A stretch of DNA of 64,000 nucleotides. Origin: Amphimedon queenslandica. Lineage: Eukaryota > Porifera > Demospongiae > Haplosclerida > Niphatidae. The stretch covers positions 278,666 to 342,665 of the forward strand of contig NW_003546299.1 of NCBI RefSeq assembly GCF_000090795.2, given 5' to 3'. The notes beneath the pieces were generated by a model. The model worked only from the letters and a program-made list of their open reading frames with translations. It was not told the DNA's origin and searched no databases. Positions 63,185 to 64,000 of this stretch are shown one piece after another (positions within the stretch are counted from its first letter, which is position 1; the number at the start of each line of letters is the position of its first letter). The translations under genes were made by a program, and so were the position numbers.

Positions 63185-64000
63185 TTATTTTCCAATACAG
63201 AAGTCTTTAAAAATGACATCTAGAATCTCCTCAACATCAGTCTTTCCAGTTATTCTTCCTATCTCTTTCAGAGCTGATCTCAGTTCTTCAGCAGCTACTA
63301 CGATATCGCTTTCACCTTTTTTAACGCAATCTACAAAGTGATTAATTTTGAATTTTCTCTTTTTGTATTACCAAGGAATCTTTGAATTGAGCAGCTGCAG
63401 TCTTGTAAGTGATGCCTGTGCCTTTGTTGTGTCAGATGAGGGCTATCAGCTAATGGATCGCCCCCTCTAATCAAGAAATTAAATGCTCCTTTAATATTAT
63501 GAATAGCTTACAACATCTGCAACCGATTCTTTAAGACGTCCAAGAAATTTTCAATTCCTTTTCTAGTCGTGCATGAGACCCAACAGATTAAATTACTATT
63601 ATCCTACAAGAAAGTATTTTTACTAAAAAAGGCATTTTTTGTACTGAGTCTAACTGGAGCTATAGTGTGAGATGATGGAAGCAGATCGGTCTTGTTCATA
63701 ACAATTAATGTGTTGTTGTGATTCAGTCTCTCAAGGACCCTCTCTTCACTATGAATTAAAACGAATTCTCATACAACTCAAATTAATCACTATCCTTGTA
63801 TTTCACTATCTTATGTATTACCTTACACTTGGGTTCATGCTGCACAACTTTTTCAGTACTTCTGGCTCTGGACATTGGAGTGTTGAGAGGTTGTCTTTGC
63901 ACAGAGAACTATCAACTATTAGAATGTTCAAATCCGCACTCTCAACTCTGCAATGAGTACCAGGATAATATCATTTATTGGATTTTTGTTTTATAATTGC
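63185..64000 (-). CDS. GTPBP3: GTPBP3 / MnmE, mitochondrial tRNA-modifying GTPase, C-terminal part
   Basis: Mitochondrial GTPase that, with MTO1, adds taurinomethyl-type groups to wobble uridine. Only the 3' exons are in the window; the rest runs off the right edge. Seen from the C-terminus: EEILDVIFKDFCIGK with stop at 63185-63187, the family's invariant C-terminal CIGK; ELRSALKEIGRITGKTDV; TQQRHRHHLQDC (the helix with the RHRHHL motif); SCTTRKGIENFLDVLKNRL; VMNKTDLLPSSHTIAPVRLS (NKxD G4 motif); and a piece around ADLNILIVDSSLC. Motif order fits the C-terminal half of MnmE: G domain followed by the last helical bundle. It converges with TRAF7, 126 bp between stop codons. Confidence 0.9.

Overview
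The window is a stretch of compact, intron-rich animal nuclear DNA. Introns are short (often 50-200 bp) with clean GT-AG borders, intergenic gaps are mostly 55-500 bp, and the DNA is AT-rich with many GA, AAT and ACATGT simple repeats. Animal-type genes are present (IRE1, B9D1, GAS7-type F-BAR, PICK1, R7-type RGS, RINT1, TANGO6, ZNF330, POLDIP3/SKAR, TRAF7, GTPBP3), together with a lineage-specific expansion of CD225/dispanin genes. Gene density, protein similarity level and repeat style suggest a demosponge, probably close to Amphimedon queenslandica. That assignment is an inference. I saw no retrovirus-like, Polinton-like or CRISPR feature.

Layout, left to right: a 12-bp satellite and the 3' two-thirds of IRE1 (+, 321-3810); a CD225/dispanin with a long acidic repeat arm (-, 4196-6998); a same-strand run of B9D1, a GAS7-like SH3/F-BAR gene, a small MCRIP-like gene and DUS1L (+, 7136-16435); a PH-START lipid-transfer-like gene (-, to 20097) head-to-head with PICK1 (+, 20159-23618); an array of six CD225/dispanin genes (-, 24103-35370) with leftover exon fragments between them; a small unknown gene (-, 35800-36018); an R7-type RGS (+, 36343-41414); RINT1 (-) head-to-head with TANGO6 (+); an unfamiliar type I membrane protein with repeated Cys modules (-, 50128-52598); ZNF330 (-) head-to-head with a TFPT/INO80F-like coiled-coil gene (+); POLDIP3/SKAR (-); TRAF7 (+, 58480-63058); and the 3' end of GTPBP3 (-, to the window end).

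Most genes alternate strand, giving tight divergent pairs (55-470 bp) that probably share promoters, and convergent 3' ends (about 125-490 bp). One divergent pair, RINT1/TANGO6, joins two genes of ER-Golgi traffic. Introns hold a dispersed repeat family that forms 176-bp and 186-bp tandem arrays, the second with a perfect 20-bp palindrome in each unit, plus several short inverted-repeat (MITE-like) insertions.

The points most worth a second look are the dispanin array and its tyrosine-rich tails, the acidic-repeat dispanin, the repeated-module receptor, and the palindromic intronic repeat family. Gene calls rest on reading conserved motifs and splice sites by eye. No database search was run.
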